Part shown: positions 1 through 6,590 of the stretch, in pieces
How positions within the stretch are numbered: position 1 is the stretch's first letter
Layout of the letters: every line of letters begins with the position of its first letter
Notes under the pieces: model-generated
The model's database searches: none
Seen by the model: only the letters and a program-made list of their open reading frames with translations
What the model was told of the DNA's origin: nothing
Position numbers and translations under genes: made by a program
NCBI GenBank assembly: GCA_964525785.1
Contig: CAZGIX010000165.1
Location: forward strand, 1-10,833
Source of the DNA: JAQBDA01 sp964525785
GTDB taxonomy: Bacteria > Chloroflexota > Anaerolineae > Anaerolineales > UBA4823
Direction of reading: 5' to 3'
DNA: 10,833 nt

Positions 1-137
1 TCTTCGCCTACGCTACGTGGACTCAAAATTGGGCTTTGCTAACGCCCTTGATCGGCTTCCTGGGTGTGGCGATGGGCGCCATGATCGTTGTCGGCATGCT
101 GCTCACGACCATCCAGAAGTTGACCAAAACGCGCTAA
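1..137 (+). CDS. C-terminal fragment of an unidentified membrane protein (5' end outside window)
   Basis: An open frame enters from the left edge (first complete codon at base 3) and stops at TAA 135-137, giving 44 visible residues that end in KLTKTR. The central part is a hydrophobic span (LIGFLGVAMGAMIVVGMLL) followed by a short basic tail, which is what the last transmembrane helix of an integral membrane protein with a cytoplasmic C-terminus looks like. Nothing in the fragment identifies the family; a transporter permease is one possibility among many. Codon use and composition match the following gene. It lies 60 bp upstream of the first Lnt-like gene on the same strand, so co-transcription is possible, but no linking evidence is visible. 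Confidence 0.6.
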   Translation, partial: FAYATWTQNWALLTPLIGFLGVAMGAMIVVGMLLTTIQKLTKTR

Positions 138-197
138 ACGCTGCGACTACCTGACGATGAAACTACCAGACTTTTCTACTAAAAAAGTATTTTTGCC

Positions 198-1697
198 ATG
201 AAACCAAAACGTGTTTCTATCCCACCCGTATCCGACCGCTGGTCCTGGCACTGGCTGGCCATTGCGGTGGTGTGCCTGGTATTCATCTGGGGGAGATGGA
301 GTGTCCCGCTAGCCGGCTGGCTGGCGCCGGTATTCCTCCTGCGCTTCATGCGCACTCAAAAAGTGCTTTGGGGTTACCTGCTTGTACTGTTAGTCCTGGT
401 TGTAACCACGGTTATTACCTGGATGGGCATAACGGACCCGATCATCTGCGGTTTCGTGGGGTTTCTGGCCAGCCTAGCCTTCTTGATCGACCGCTTGTTA
501 GCCCCACGCTTGAAGGGATTTGCGGCTACATTGGTTCTTCCACTGGCGATGACGGCTATAGACTTTTTTATTTACAACAATAACCCGGCAGCCGGCAGCA
601 TTGGCTCCTGGGCTTACACTCAAAACGGCAACCTGGTCTTGATGCAGCTGGTTTCGATCACCGGCATCTGGGGAGTGACCTTCATTACCGCCTGGTTTGC
701 TTCGGTCGTCAACTGGGCTTGGGAAAGCTTATTCGCCTGGTCCGAAATCCGGCGCGGCGTTGCCATTTACGGTGGCGTACTGCTGATCATCTTAGTCTTT
801 GGCAGCCTGCGCCTGGCACTATCCACACCGCAAGCCGGCACGGTGCGGATTCACGGCTTTATCACGCTTGAACAGGATCCTGAAACGCTGATTCCTAACC
901 TAACGGAGTTGATAAAAACTGATCTGGAGGCTTTTCGCCGCACAACGGTACCCATGTATGATCCGCTCATTGAGGGAACCGTCCGGGAAGCCCGGGCCGG
1001 TGCCCAAATCATCGTCTGGCCAGAAGTTGCTGCTATCGGCCTTCCGGAAGATATAGATGCATTAATCGTCCGTAGCCAGCAGGTGGCTCTGGCCGAGAAC
1101 ATTTACTTGGTGATGGGAGTGGGGATCTTATTTCCCGAAGAACAACGTGATGAAAAGAGACTTATCCTGATCGATCCATCTGGAAAGGTTGTTTTCAACC
1201 ATCTCAAGTATGCTGACGGAGGCGTACCCTTGAGTAAGGTAGAACTGCAGGTGGTAGATACTCCCTACGGGCGACTGTCTGGCGTCCTGTGCCTTGACCT
1301 GGACTACACAGGCATAGTCAACCAAGCGGGACGTAAAGGTGTGGATATCCTGTTCGCGCCTAGCATGGAAGGGGAACCTGAGCAGGCCCTGTGGCATGTT
1401 CGGTTTGCGCCTTTTCGGGCCATCGAGAACGGCTTCTCCCTTGTTCGTTTGACCGCTGGAGGGATCTCGCTCGCTACCGATCCCTATGGTCAGCTCCTGT
1501 CCTACATGGATTACTTCAAAGCTGATCAGCGTGTGATGGTTACCCAGGTACCGACCCAGCGGGTTCCGACCATATATGCCGCCGTCGGCGACCTGTTTGG
1601 CTGGCTATCTGTGGTTGGATTCGTGTTCATCACCGGGTGGGCCATCTTCCGCGGCCGCAGGCCCAGCACCGAGGAAACACATCATGCAGCAGATTGA
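198..1697 (+). CDS. Lnt-like membrane carbon-nitrogen hydrolase, paralogue 1
   Basis: This 499-residue protein has the architecture of apolipoprotein N-acyltransferase: about seven hydrophobic segments in residues 18-205, a nitrilase (CN-hydrolase) domain at about 215-455, and one C-terminal membrane helix at about 463-484. The nitrilase triad is present: Glu276 (VWPEVAA), Lys337 (FNHLKYADGG) and Cys365 (GVLCLDLDY). By family knowledge Lnt transfers an acyl chain from phospholipid to the N-terminal Cys of lipoproteins, with this domain outside the cytoplasmic membrane. However, the Tyr-Glu that follows the Cys in E. coli Lnt is Leu-Asp here, and the NDAWFG loop is replaced by APSMEGE, so the reaction is uncertain. 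The start matches those of the two paralogues (basic residues, then DRW), although no good Shine-Dalgarno precedes it. It overlaps the next gene by 14 nt. It is clearly more divergent than the two minus-strand copies. Confidence 0.9.
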   Translation: MKPKRVSIPPVSDRWSWHWLAIAVVCLVFIWGRWSVPLAGWLAPVFLLRFMRTQKVLWGYLLVLLVLVVTTVITWMGITDPIICGFVGFLASLAFLIDRLLAPRLKGFAATLVLPLAMTAIDFFIYNNNPAAGSIGSWAYTQNGNLVLMQLVSITGIWGVTFITAWFASVVNWAWESLFAWSEIRRGVAIYGGVLLIILVFGSLRLALSTPQAGTVRIHGFITLEQDPETLIPNLTELIKTDLEAFRRTTVPMYDPLIEGTVREARAGAQIIVWPEVAAIGLPEDIDALIVRSQQVALAENIYLVMGVGILFPEEQRDEKRLILIDPSGKVVFNHLKYADGGVPLSKVELQVVDTPYGRLSGVLCLDLDYTGIVNQAGRKGVDILFAPSMEGEPEQALWHVRFAPFRAIENGFSLVRLTAGGISLATDPYGQLLSYMDYFKADQRVMVTQVPTQRVPTIYAAVGDLFGWLSVVGFVFITGWAIFRGRRPSTEETHHAAD

Positions 1698-1914
1698 GCT
1701 CCGCGTCAAAGGCCAAATCCACCCACGCTGGTCGGAATGGTTTGGCGGCCTGACAATCAGCCATTCCGACCTTGACGAAACCGTTCTCACCGGGCTTGTT
1801 CTGGATGAAGCCGCCCTGTACGGCATCATCGCTCGGCTGAGAGATTTGGGGTTGAAGTTAGTCTCACTGAGAATTGAGGAGATCACGGAGAACCAAAATG
1901 AAAACGCAAAATAA
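1684..1914 (+). CDS. Small uncharacterised LTG/LRDLG-motif protein, copy 1
   Basis: The gene encodes 76 residues of unknown function. The ATG at 1684 is chosen because GAGG (1671-1674) lies 9 nt upstream and because the N-terminus then aligns with the second copy at 3027-3245. The alignment has 33 identities in 66 ungapped positions by hand count. Conserved blocks are W-x-EW-x-GGL near residues 16-23, TVLTG near 33-37, D-x-AA-x-YG near 41-47, and LRDLG near 52-56. There is no signal peptide or membrane segment, and the end is hydrophilic (ENQNENAK). A soluble alpha/beta fold is plausible but unproven. The start overlaps the Lnt-like gene by 14 nt and the end overlaps the hydrolase by 17 nt, so it is translationally coupled in a three-gene operon. 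I recall similar short hypothetical proteins in environmental genomes but know of no assigned function. Confidence 0.85.
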   Translation: MQQIELRVKGQIHPRWSEWFGGLTISHSDLDETVLTGLVLDEAALYGIIARLRDLGLKLVSLRIEEITENQNENAK

Positions 1915-2950
1915 GCAAAGTACTGGCGGCAAGAGAAGAGGCTGCCTGTGGTGGAGCCTGGTTGTGGTAGGTGGTTTGTTCACCGTGTGCATGCTTCTGT
2001 TCCTGGCCGCCTTCATCGTGGAGAAGATCACCCTGGCGCAGATACCCAGTAAGTATCCCCCGCCAGGCCAGATGGTGGATATCGACAAGTACAGCCTGCA
2101 CTTGTATTGCACGGGCGATCCGTCTGTCCAGCCTGTGGTGGTAGTTTCGCCGGGTTCCGGCAGCAACGTCGCCCAATGGCCTTTAGTGCAGCCGGAGGTG
2201 GCTAAATTTACGCGCATCTGCGTCTACGACCGTCCCGGTTCGGGCTGGAGTTTCGTCACTCCGCAGGGCCAGACCTATCAGGAAGAAGCACAGGATGTTC
2301 ACACTATGCTTCAGAATGCGGGTGTTCCGGGTCCGTATGTGCTGGTAGGTCATTCACTCGGCGGGGCGGTGATGCAGGTGTACGCCAGCCTGTACCCGCA
2401 GGATGTCATCGGGATGGTGATGGTCGATACCCGCACGCGTGATATCGAGGTGAAGTGGCCTCTCGAATATGTGAAGACAATCAAGATGACTGAGCAAGGG
2501 AGCTATGCATTTTCTATTCCTGGCGTACTCCGCCTTTTGAACTGGTTTGGGGTGTTACGGACCGTGCCTGCCTTTGAAAGTTTGCCACCTGAGCAGAAAG
2601 AAGTGGCCTATGGACTCGATTTTAATTCCCGCACCTTTGCTTATCAGAAAGCCTTAATCCCTACAAATGAACAAAGGGAGGCTCTGTTCACATCCGCCGG
2701 ACCGCTGCCGGATGTGCCCTTGATTGTAATTGCCCATGGAATTGCTGAAGGCCTACCTGTTGGTGGTGCAGAGTCTGTAGCTCAGCAGGCTGACCGAATC
2801 TGGCTGGATGAGATGAAGAAACTGGCGACGGAAACCTCGCAGGGTACTTATTTCGTAGCGGAAAAGAGCGGTCACAACATCCAGTTGGAACAGCCAAATG
2901 TGGTAATCGATGCCATCCGTACAGTTGTGGAGCAGGTGCGTGCGAAGTGA
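1898..2950 (+). CDS. Membrane-anchored alpha/beta hydrolase
   Basis: The protein is 350 residues from ATG 1898, preferred over an upstream TTG at 1874 because GGAG (1887-1890) sits 7 nt before it. A basic N-terminus (GGKRRGC) is followed by a single hydrophobic helix at about residues 17-40, so the catalytic domain is probably tethered outside the membrane. The alpha/beta hydrolase core follows: a glycine-rich oxyanion loop (SPGSGS, about 84-89), the DRPGSG motif (111-116), the nucleophile elbow GHSLGG with Ser153, and a C-terminal His326 in KSGHNIQLEQP. The acid is less clear; Asp177 in MVDTR is the best candidate, because the usual position after the next strand lacks an Asp. Members of the family are esterases, lipases, thioesterases or peptidases; substrate cannot be read from sequence. 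It is the last gene of the plus-strand operon with the Lnt-like and small proteins. Confidence 0.9.
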   Translation: MKTQNKQSTGGKRRGCLWWSLVVVGGLFTVCMLLFLAAFIVEKITLAQIPSKYPPPGQMVDIDKYSLHLYCTGDPSVQPVVVVSPGSGSNVAQWPLVQPEVAKFTRICVYDRPGSGWSFVTPQGQTYQEEAQDVHTMLQNAGVPGPYVLVGHSLGGAVMQVYASLYPQDVIGMVMVDTRTRDIEVKWPLEYVKTIKMTEQGSYAFSIPGVLRLLNWFGVLRTVPAFESLPPEQKEVAYGLDFNSRTFAYQKALIPTNEQREALFTSAGPLPDVPLIVIAHGIAEGLPVGGAESVAQQADRIWLDEMKKLATETSQGTYFVAEKSGHNIQLEQPNVVIDAIRTVVEQVRAK

Positions 2951-2955
2951 GAAGC

Positions 2956-2985
2956 GAGATCGCCCGGCTATGACTGGGAGATCTT
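2956..2985. repeat. Intergenic hairpin repeat, copy A
   Basis: The sequence begins GAGATCGCCC and folds as an imperfect hairpin with 12-position arms (GAGATC, mismatch, CCCGG against CTGGG, mismatch, GATCTT) and a 6-nt loop CTATGA. A related copy lies at 9541-9570. Over 35 aligned bases starting at 2956 and 9541 the two agree at 28 positions by hand count. It sits 5 nt after the hydrolase stop, between convergent genes. It is not followed by T residues on the plus strand, so it is a weak terminator candidate for the hydrolase. Confidence 0.6.
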
Positions 2986-2990
2986 GGGCG

Positions 2991-3015
2991 AAAAAACTGA
3001 CTTGGCTCTCCAGTC
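2991..3015 (-). terminator. Probable Rho-independent terminator for the minus-strand Lnt/small-protein group
   Basis: On the minus strand, GACTGG-AGAG-CC(A)AGTC forms a six-pair stem with one bulged A and a 4-nt loop. It is followed by AG and then six T residues (plus-strand A-run 2991-2996). It starts about 12 nt after the stop of the second small protein. The stem is short, so moderate strength is expected. Confidence 0.55.
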
Positions 3016-3026
3016 TTGTCTGTAAT

Positions 3027-3245
3027 TTAAGCGTTATCCGTTTCAATTGCTTCGATACTTACAGAAGATAATGGGACCCCAAGGTCTCGCAGGTGGGATA
3101 TGACCCCATATACAGCCGCCTGGTCTGGCAAAATGCCTGTAAGCACAGTCTGGTCGCATTCTGGATGGGTCATCACCAACCCACCCAGCCACTCACACCA
3201 TTCATTATCAATCCTTCCAATAACAATGATTTCCACGGCTAACAT
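3027..3245 (-). CDS. Small uncharacterised LTG/LRDLG-motif protein, copy 2
   Basis: The gene encodes 72 residues of unknown function and is a clear paralogue of the protein at 1684-1914: WCEWLGGL, TVLTG, DQAAVYG and HLRDLG match the conserved blocks of copy 1. ATG at 3245 has GAGG 5 nt upstream (plus 3251-3254), supporting this start. There are no membrane segments. Two cysteines (near residues 17 and 30) have no counterpart in copy 1, so they are not a conserved metal site. The gene follows the third Lnt-like gene by 90 nt on the same strand and precedes a probable terminator, so it closes the minus-strand transcription unit. Being paired with an Lnt-like gene at both loci is the strongest hint to its role: a partner, chaperone or regulator of that enzyme is possible, but this is inference. 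Confidence 0.85.
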   Translation of the reverse strand: MLAVEIIVIGRIDNEWCEWLGGLVMTHPECDQTVLTGILPDQAAVYGVISHLRDLGVPLSSVSIEAIETDNA

Positions 3246-3335
3246 ACGATCCTCTGCCTGATTGAAGACCGGGGTTTCCTAGGTGAAGTCACGCGTGAGG
3301 AAGCCTGGTAACCTTCTGGAAATGGATGGGTATTC

Positions 3336-4865
3336 TCAGACATCCAGCTCAAGTGGCCTCTGGGTCTCCGAGCTGGCTGCCTGCGCCTTTCGCGAGCGTA
3401 GGGATTGGACTACGCCCCAGATAACGAGCACAACGGTTGCCACCACCGCCAACCAGCCGAACAGGTCGCCGATGATCGGGTAGAGAGTCCAAACGCCCTT
3501 GGTGGGAACCTGGGCGGCAAGCAACCGCTCACCCTTTGGGTAGTGATCCATCGTTGCGAGCATGCGCCCAAAAGGATCAACCACCACCGACAGCCCGCCG
3601 TCAGAAATGTGTACGACCGAGACGCCGTTTTCAATCGCGCGTATAACAGACATGTAAGCAAAGATTGGATCTGTCTCCCGAAATGTCATGCTCGGTGCAA
3701 GCAGGATGTCAGTGCCGTTGCGTCCAGCCTGGGTCACAACGCCCTGATATTGGGTATCCCAGCAGATGATCCCTGATATCACGCCAAAGGGTGTTTGCAC
3801 GGTATGCAGTATCCCGTCACCCGTGATGCGGCTTGGTTCCGCTCCCCCGTATTTGTAGTGTTCCAGAACAATCTCACCAAGAGGGTCAAAGATGAGCAGC
3901 TTGTTTGCGTAGGGCTCACCTTGTGTCTGCTCAATGATCGGTGCTGCCAGATAGATATCTTCTTGTTTCGCCAGTTCACCCAGGCGAGCGATCAGTGCTT
4001 GCTCATCCTCCGGTGCAACCGTGACGGCATTTTCAGGCCACGAAACCAGCCTCGCTCCGGCGCGCGCCTCCTTTATGGTGGCGTCAAAGTACAGTTGGTA
4101 GCGTTCCTCCATCATCTGGCGGAAAACGTTCAGGTCAGTCCTGAAGGCTTGAGTCATCTCTGCCTGTTCAACGCGCCAATCCACCATGGTAAAGCCAGCA
4201 ACCCGGACAGTTTGTGTAGGTGTGGGGGCGAACCAAAGCCGTGCCTCTCCATAGACCAGGACAAGCAACATGATGATGATATACACCAGCGCCCCACGCT
4301 TGATCTCGTGCCAGGCAAACTGACTCTCCCAGGCCCAGTTAACCACGGTGCCAAGCCAACTGACCAGGAACGATAGTCCCCAAATGCCGGTCAGGGAGAC
4401 CAACTGGAGCAGGACAAGGTTGTCATACTGCGTGTACGCCGTGGCGCTGATGCTGCCCATGGGATTTGTGGCAACATTGATAAAATCCATCATGGTTATC
4501 GCCAGCGGGAACACCAAGGTACCCGCAAAGCCAGGTAGGCACGGCGCCAGCCAACGGTCGAGCAGCAGTGTCAGGGGACCGAGGAGGGCTGCGCCGATGA
4601 TGGCAGGCATCGCCATCGCACTCATCCAGGCAGGCAGGGTAATGGCTGTGGTAATGGCCGTAGTGATGCTGATCAGCAGGTATGCCAGCCAGGCTTTCCG
4701 CTGGGTGCGGAAGAAGCGGATATAGAAGATCGCGCCAAGCCAGGCGGTGATAGGGATGAGCCACTTCCCGACGCTCATGGAGAAGAGGGATAGCACCCCT
4801 CCGATGATCAGCCATAAGATTGACCAGCGGTCTTGCAGCGGGTAAGTAATCTTTTTCCTATTCAT
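3336..4865 (-). CDS. Lnt-like membrane carbon-nitrogen hydrolase, paralogue 2
   Basis: This 509-residue protein has Lnt topology: about seven N-terminal hydrophobic segments (to residue ~206), a nitrilase domain (~217-455) and one C-terminal helix (~463-487). The triad residues are Glu278 (SWPENA), Lys338 (LEHYKYGG) and Cys368 (GIICWD). After the Cys there is Trp-Asp instead of the Tyr-Glu of E. coli Lnt, and the NDAWFG loop is replaced by APSMTFRETDP. The start is well supported: AGGAGG (plus 4871-4876) lies 5 nt before the ATG. It begins 24 nt after the stop of paralogue 3 and is very close to it over the whole length (long identical stretches at residues ~187-213 and ~248-272), so the two arose by tandem duplication. 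The most likely product is an integral membrane acyltransferase or amidase acting on the outer face. The substrate is unknown. Confidence 0.92.
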   Translation of the reverse strand: MNRKKITYPLQDRWSILWLIIGGVLSLFSMSVGKWLIPITAWLGAIFYIRFFRTQRKAWLAYLLISITTAITTAITLPAWMSAMAMPAIIGAALLGPLTLLLDRWLAPCLPGFAGTLVFPLAITMMDFINVATNPMGSISATAYTQYDNLVLLQLVSLTGIWGLSFLVSWLGTVVNWAWESQFAWHEIKRGALVYIIIMLLVLVYGEARLWFAPTPTQTVRVAGFTMVDWRVEQAEMTQAFRTDLNVFRQMMEERYQLYFDATIKEARAGARLVSWPENAVTVAPEDEQALIARLGELAKQEDIYLAAPIIEQTQGEPYANKLLIFDPLGEIVLEHYKYGGAEPSRITGDGILHTVQTPFGVISGIICWDTQYQGVVTQAGRNGTDILLAPSMTFRETDPIFAYMSVIRAIENGVSVVHISDGGLSVVVDPFGRMLATMDHYPKGERLLAAQVPTKGVWTLYPIIGDLFGWLAVVATVVLVIWGVVQSLRSRKAQAASSETQRPLELDV

Positions 4866-4889
4866 TCAGTCCTCCTGCTAATAAACTTT

Positions 4890-6425
4890 CTACACAGCCT
4901 GTCCAGGCTGTGATGGGGATTCAGGTATGAAAATACTCATTTTTCGCATGCGGAGAGACTGGATAACACTCCATATAATGAGGCCGACCATCCCAACCAC
5001 CGCCAACCAGCCAAACAGGTCTCCGATGAGCGGGTAAAGCGTCCAGACTCCTTGCGTGGGTACCTGAGCGACGATAACATGCTCACCCTGTGCATAGTAG
5101 TCTGTAGACGCCAGGATGCGCCCATAGGGATCCGTGATGATCGAAACCCCTCCGTCGGAAACGTGAAGAACAGAAACCCCGTTTTCGATGGCGCGCATCA
5201 CAGAGTTTTGAGCAAACATGGGATCGGTTTCTCGAAATGGCAGACTTGGCGTGAGTAAGATATCGGTGCCGTTGCGCCCAGCCTGGGTCACAACGCCTTG
5301 CAACACGCTATCCCAGCAGATGATCCCAGAGATCACGCCGAAAGGCGTTTGCACGGTGTGCAGGACTCCATCGCCGTTGATGCGGTTGCCCTCCATGCCC
5401 GCCCCTCCGAATTTATAGTGTTCCAGCACAACCTCGCCCTGCGGGTCGAAGATGAGCAGTTTATTGGCGTAGGGAGCGTCAGTCACCATTTCAACAATAG
5501 ATGCCGCCAGATAAATCCCTTCCTGTTTTGCCAATTCTGCCAGGCGAGCAATCAAGGCAGGCTCATCTTCGGGTGTAACCGTCAGGGCGCTTTCGGGCAA
5601 GGAGATCAGTTGTGCCCCGGCACGCGCTTCTTTGATAGCGGTTTCGAAGTACAGCTGGTAGCGTTCCTCCATCATCTGGCGAAAGGCATCCAGGTCTGTT
5701 TCGAAAGCCTGGTTCATGACAGGTAGGTTTGCGCGCCAATCCACCATAGAGACGCCCGCCACGCGCACGGTTTGAGCCGACGTGGGGGCGAACCACAGCC
5801 GCGCCTCGCCGTAGACCAGGACAAGCAGCATGATGATGAGATACACCAGCGCCCCTCGTTTGATCTCATTCCAGGCAAATTTGCGTTCCCAAGCCCAATT
5901 GACCACTGGACCCAGCCATGCGATCAAGAAGGTAGGACCCCACATGCCGGTCAGGGAGACCAGTTGGAGCAGGACCAGGTTGTTGTATTGTGAAAAAATC
6001 AATCCACTGGAACTGCCAAAGGGGCTTGTGACGGAGTTGAGAATGGACACTGCCGTAATCACAAGCGGGTAAACCAGGGTACTGGTAAAACCGGGCAGCC
6101 GCGGCGCTAACCAGCGGTCGACAAGCAGCGGCAGAGGGGTGATCAGGGCAAAGATGATAACTATGATTGGTGCCAATGGGCCTAGCATTGGAGGCATGTT
6201 AAAGATGATGATGATGGTAGAACTGGTGGCAGCCAACAGGAAAGCCAGCCAGGCGCGCTGCTGAGTGCGATAGAAGCGCAGAAAGAAGATCGGACTGATC
6301 CAGACGGTCACGGGGATGAGCCACTGCCCGCTGGCTTGAGAAAAAATGCCCAGCACTGTCGCGACCACTAACCACAAGTACATCCAGTGGTCTTTTATTG
6401 GATAAGTAATTTGTTTTCCGTTCAT
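4890..6425 (-). CDS. Lnt-like membrane carbon-nitrogen hydrolase, paralogue 3
   Basis: This 511-residue protein has the same layout as its tandem neighbour: membrane domain to about residue 206, nitrilase domain ~217-457, C-terminal helix ~465-489. The triad residues are Glu278 (SLPESA), Lys338 (LEHYKFGG) and Cys370 (GIICWD). Leu replaces the Trp usually found before Pro-Glu, and a two-residue insertion after the Lys loop (GAGMEGNR) separates it from paralogue 2. The GDLFGWL motif before the last helix is shared by all three paralogues. ATG at 6425 has GGAG 7 nt upstream (plus 6433-6436). It is the first gene of the minus-strand Lnt-Lnt-small protein unit. The 165 bp before it contain a terminator for the regulator gene and a candidate operator with a plausible promoter, so it probably has its own regulated start of transcription. 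Confidence 0.92.
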   Translation of the reverse strand: MNGKQITYPIKDHWMYLWLVVATVLGIFSQASGQWLIPVTVWISPIFFLRFYRTQQRAWLAFLLAATSSTIIIIFNMPPMLGPLAPIIVIIFALITPLPLLVDRWLAPRLPGFTSTLVYPLVITAVSILNSVTSPFGSSSGLIFSQYNNLVLLQLVSLTGMWGPTFLIAWLGPVVNWAWERKFAWNEIKRGALVYLIIMLLVLVYGEARLWFAPTSAQTVRVAGVSMVDWRANLPVMNQAFETDLDAFRQMMEERYQLYFETAIKEARAGAQLISLPESALTVTPEDEPALIARLAELAKQEGIYLAASIVEMVTDAPYANKLLIFDPQGEVVLEHYKFGGAGMEGNRINGDGVLHTVQTPFGVISGIICWDSVLQGVVTQAGRNGTDILLTPSLPFRETDPMFAQNSVMRAIENGVSVLHVSDGGVSIITDPYGRILASTDYYAQGEHVIVAQVPTQGVWTLYPLIGDLFGWLAVVGMVGLIIWSVIQSLRMRKMSIFIPESPSQPGQAV

Positions 6426-6461
6426 TTTGCGTCTCCAGAAAGATTGAAGCTGTTAACCATT

Positions 6462-6474
6462 CTCCTTCAGCATA
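6462..6474 (-). promoter_or_regulatory. Possible -10 element and start site for the tandem Lnt-like genes
   Basis: TATGCT on the minus strand (6474 to 6469) matches four of six bases of a sigma70 -10 box. Start of transcription would fall near 6462. No recognisable -35 box lies at the right distance; instead the dyad at 6496-6513 covers that position, as expected for an activator-dependent promoter. The -10 choice is mine and weak on its own. Confidence 0.3.
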
Positions 6475-6495
6475 CCCAACTGGAGGCGAAAAATC

Positions 6496-6513
6496 ATCTA
6501 CCTTTGGGTAGAT
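6496..6513. promoter_or_regulatory. Candidate operator: ATCTACC-TTTG-GGTAGAT dyad
   Basis: Perfect 7-bp inverted repeat with a 4-bp centre, 70 bp upstream of the start codon of Lnt-like paralogue 3 and 77 bp beyond the end of the LAL regulator gene. TACC/GGTA half-sites resemble those bound by NarL/LuxR-type HTH domains. Its centre lies about 42.5 bp before the start site proposed at 6462, the position typical for LuxR-family activators. On the minus strand it is also followed by GATTTTT, so a weak terminator is an alternative reading. Confidence 0.5.
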
Positions 6514-6544
6514 TGTGGGTTTAGTGGGGGTTTAGATAACAAAG

Positions 6545-6568
6545 AAGACCATCCCTGAAGGATGGCTT
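6545..6568 (-). terminator. Rho-independent terminator after the LAL regulator
   Basis: The CCATCC/GGATGG stem (6549-6554 with 6560-6565) has a 5-nt loop and is extended by weaker outer pairs. On the minus strand it is followed by TCTTCTTTG. It begins 23 nt after the regulator stop codon and separates that gene from the tandem Lnt-like genes. Confidence 0.7.
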
Positions 6569-6590
6569 GACCGGGGAGAATGAAAAAGCT

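Noticed and set aside
170..197. TACT-AAAAA-AGTA with T-run before the first Lnt-like gene, as a terminator for the upstream membrane protein
   Set aside because: A four-pair AT-rich stem is too weak to call.
1864..2217. 117-residue minus-strand open frame opposite the hydrolase start
   Set aside because: It is antisense to the well-supported hydrolase, with no ribosome site or domain.
3289..3298. Palindrome TCACGCGTGA between the Lnt-like gene and the second small protein
   Set aside because: It is short and isolated, and is not at a promoter position I can justify; one 10-bp palindrome in 10 kb is close to chance.
3795..4376. 193-residue plus-strand open frame
   Set aside because: It is an antisense shadow of the Lnt-like gene at 3336-4865; a similar shadow occurs at the same place in the tandem copy, as expected from their DNA similarity.
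4423..4815. 130-residue minus-strand open frame rich in His and Pro
   Set aside because: It is an out-of-frame shadow inside the membrane domain of the Lnt-like gene.
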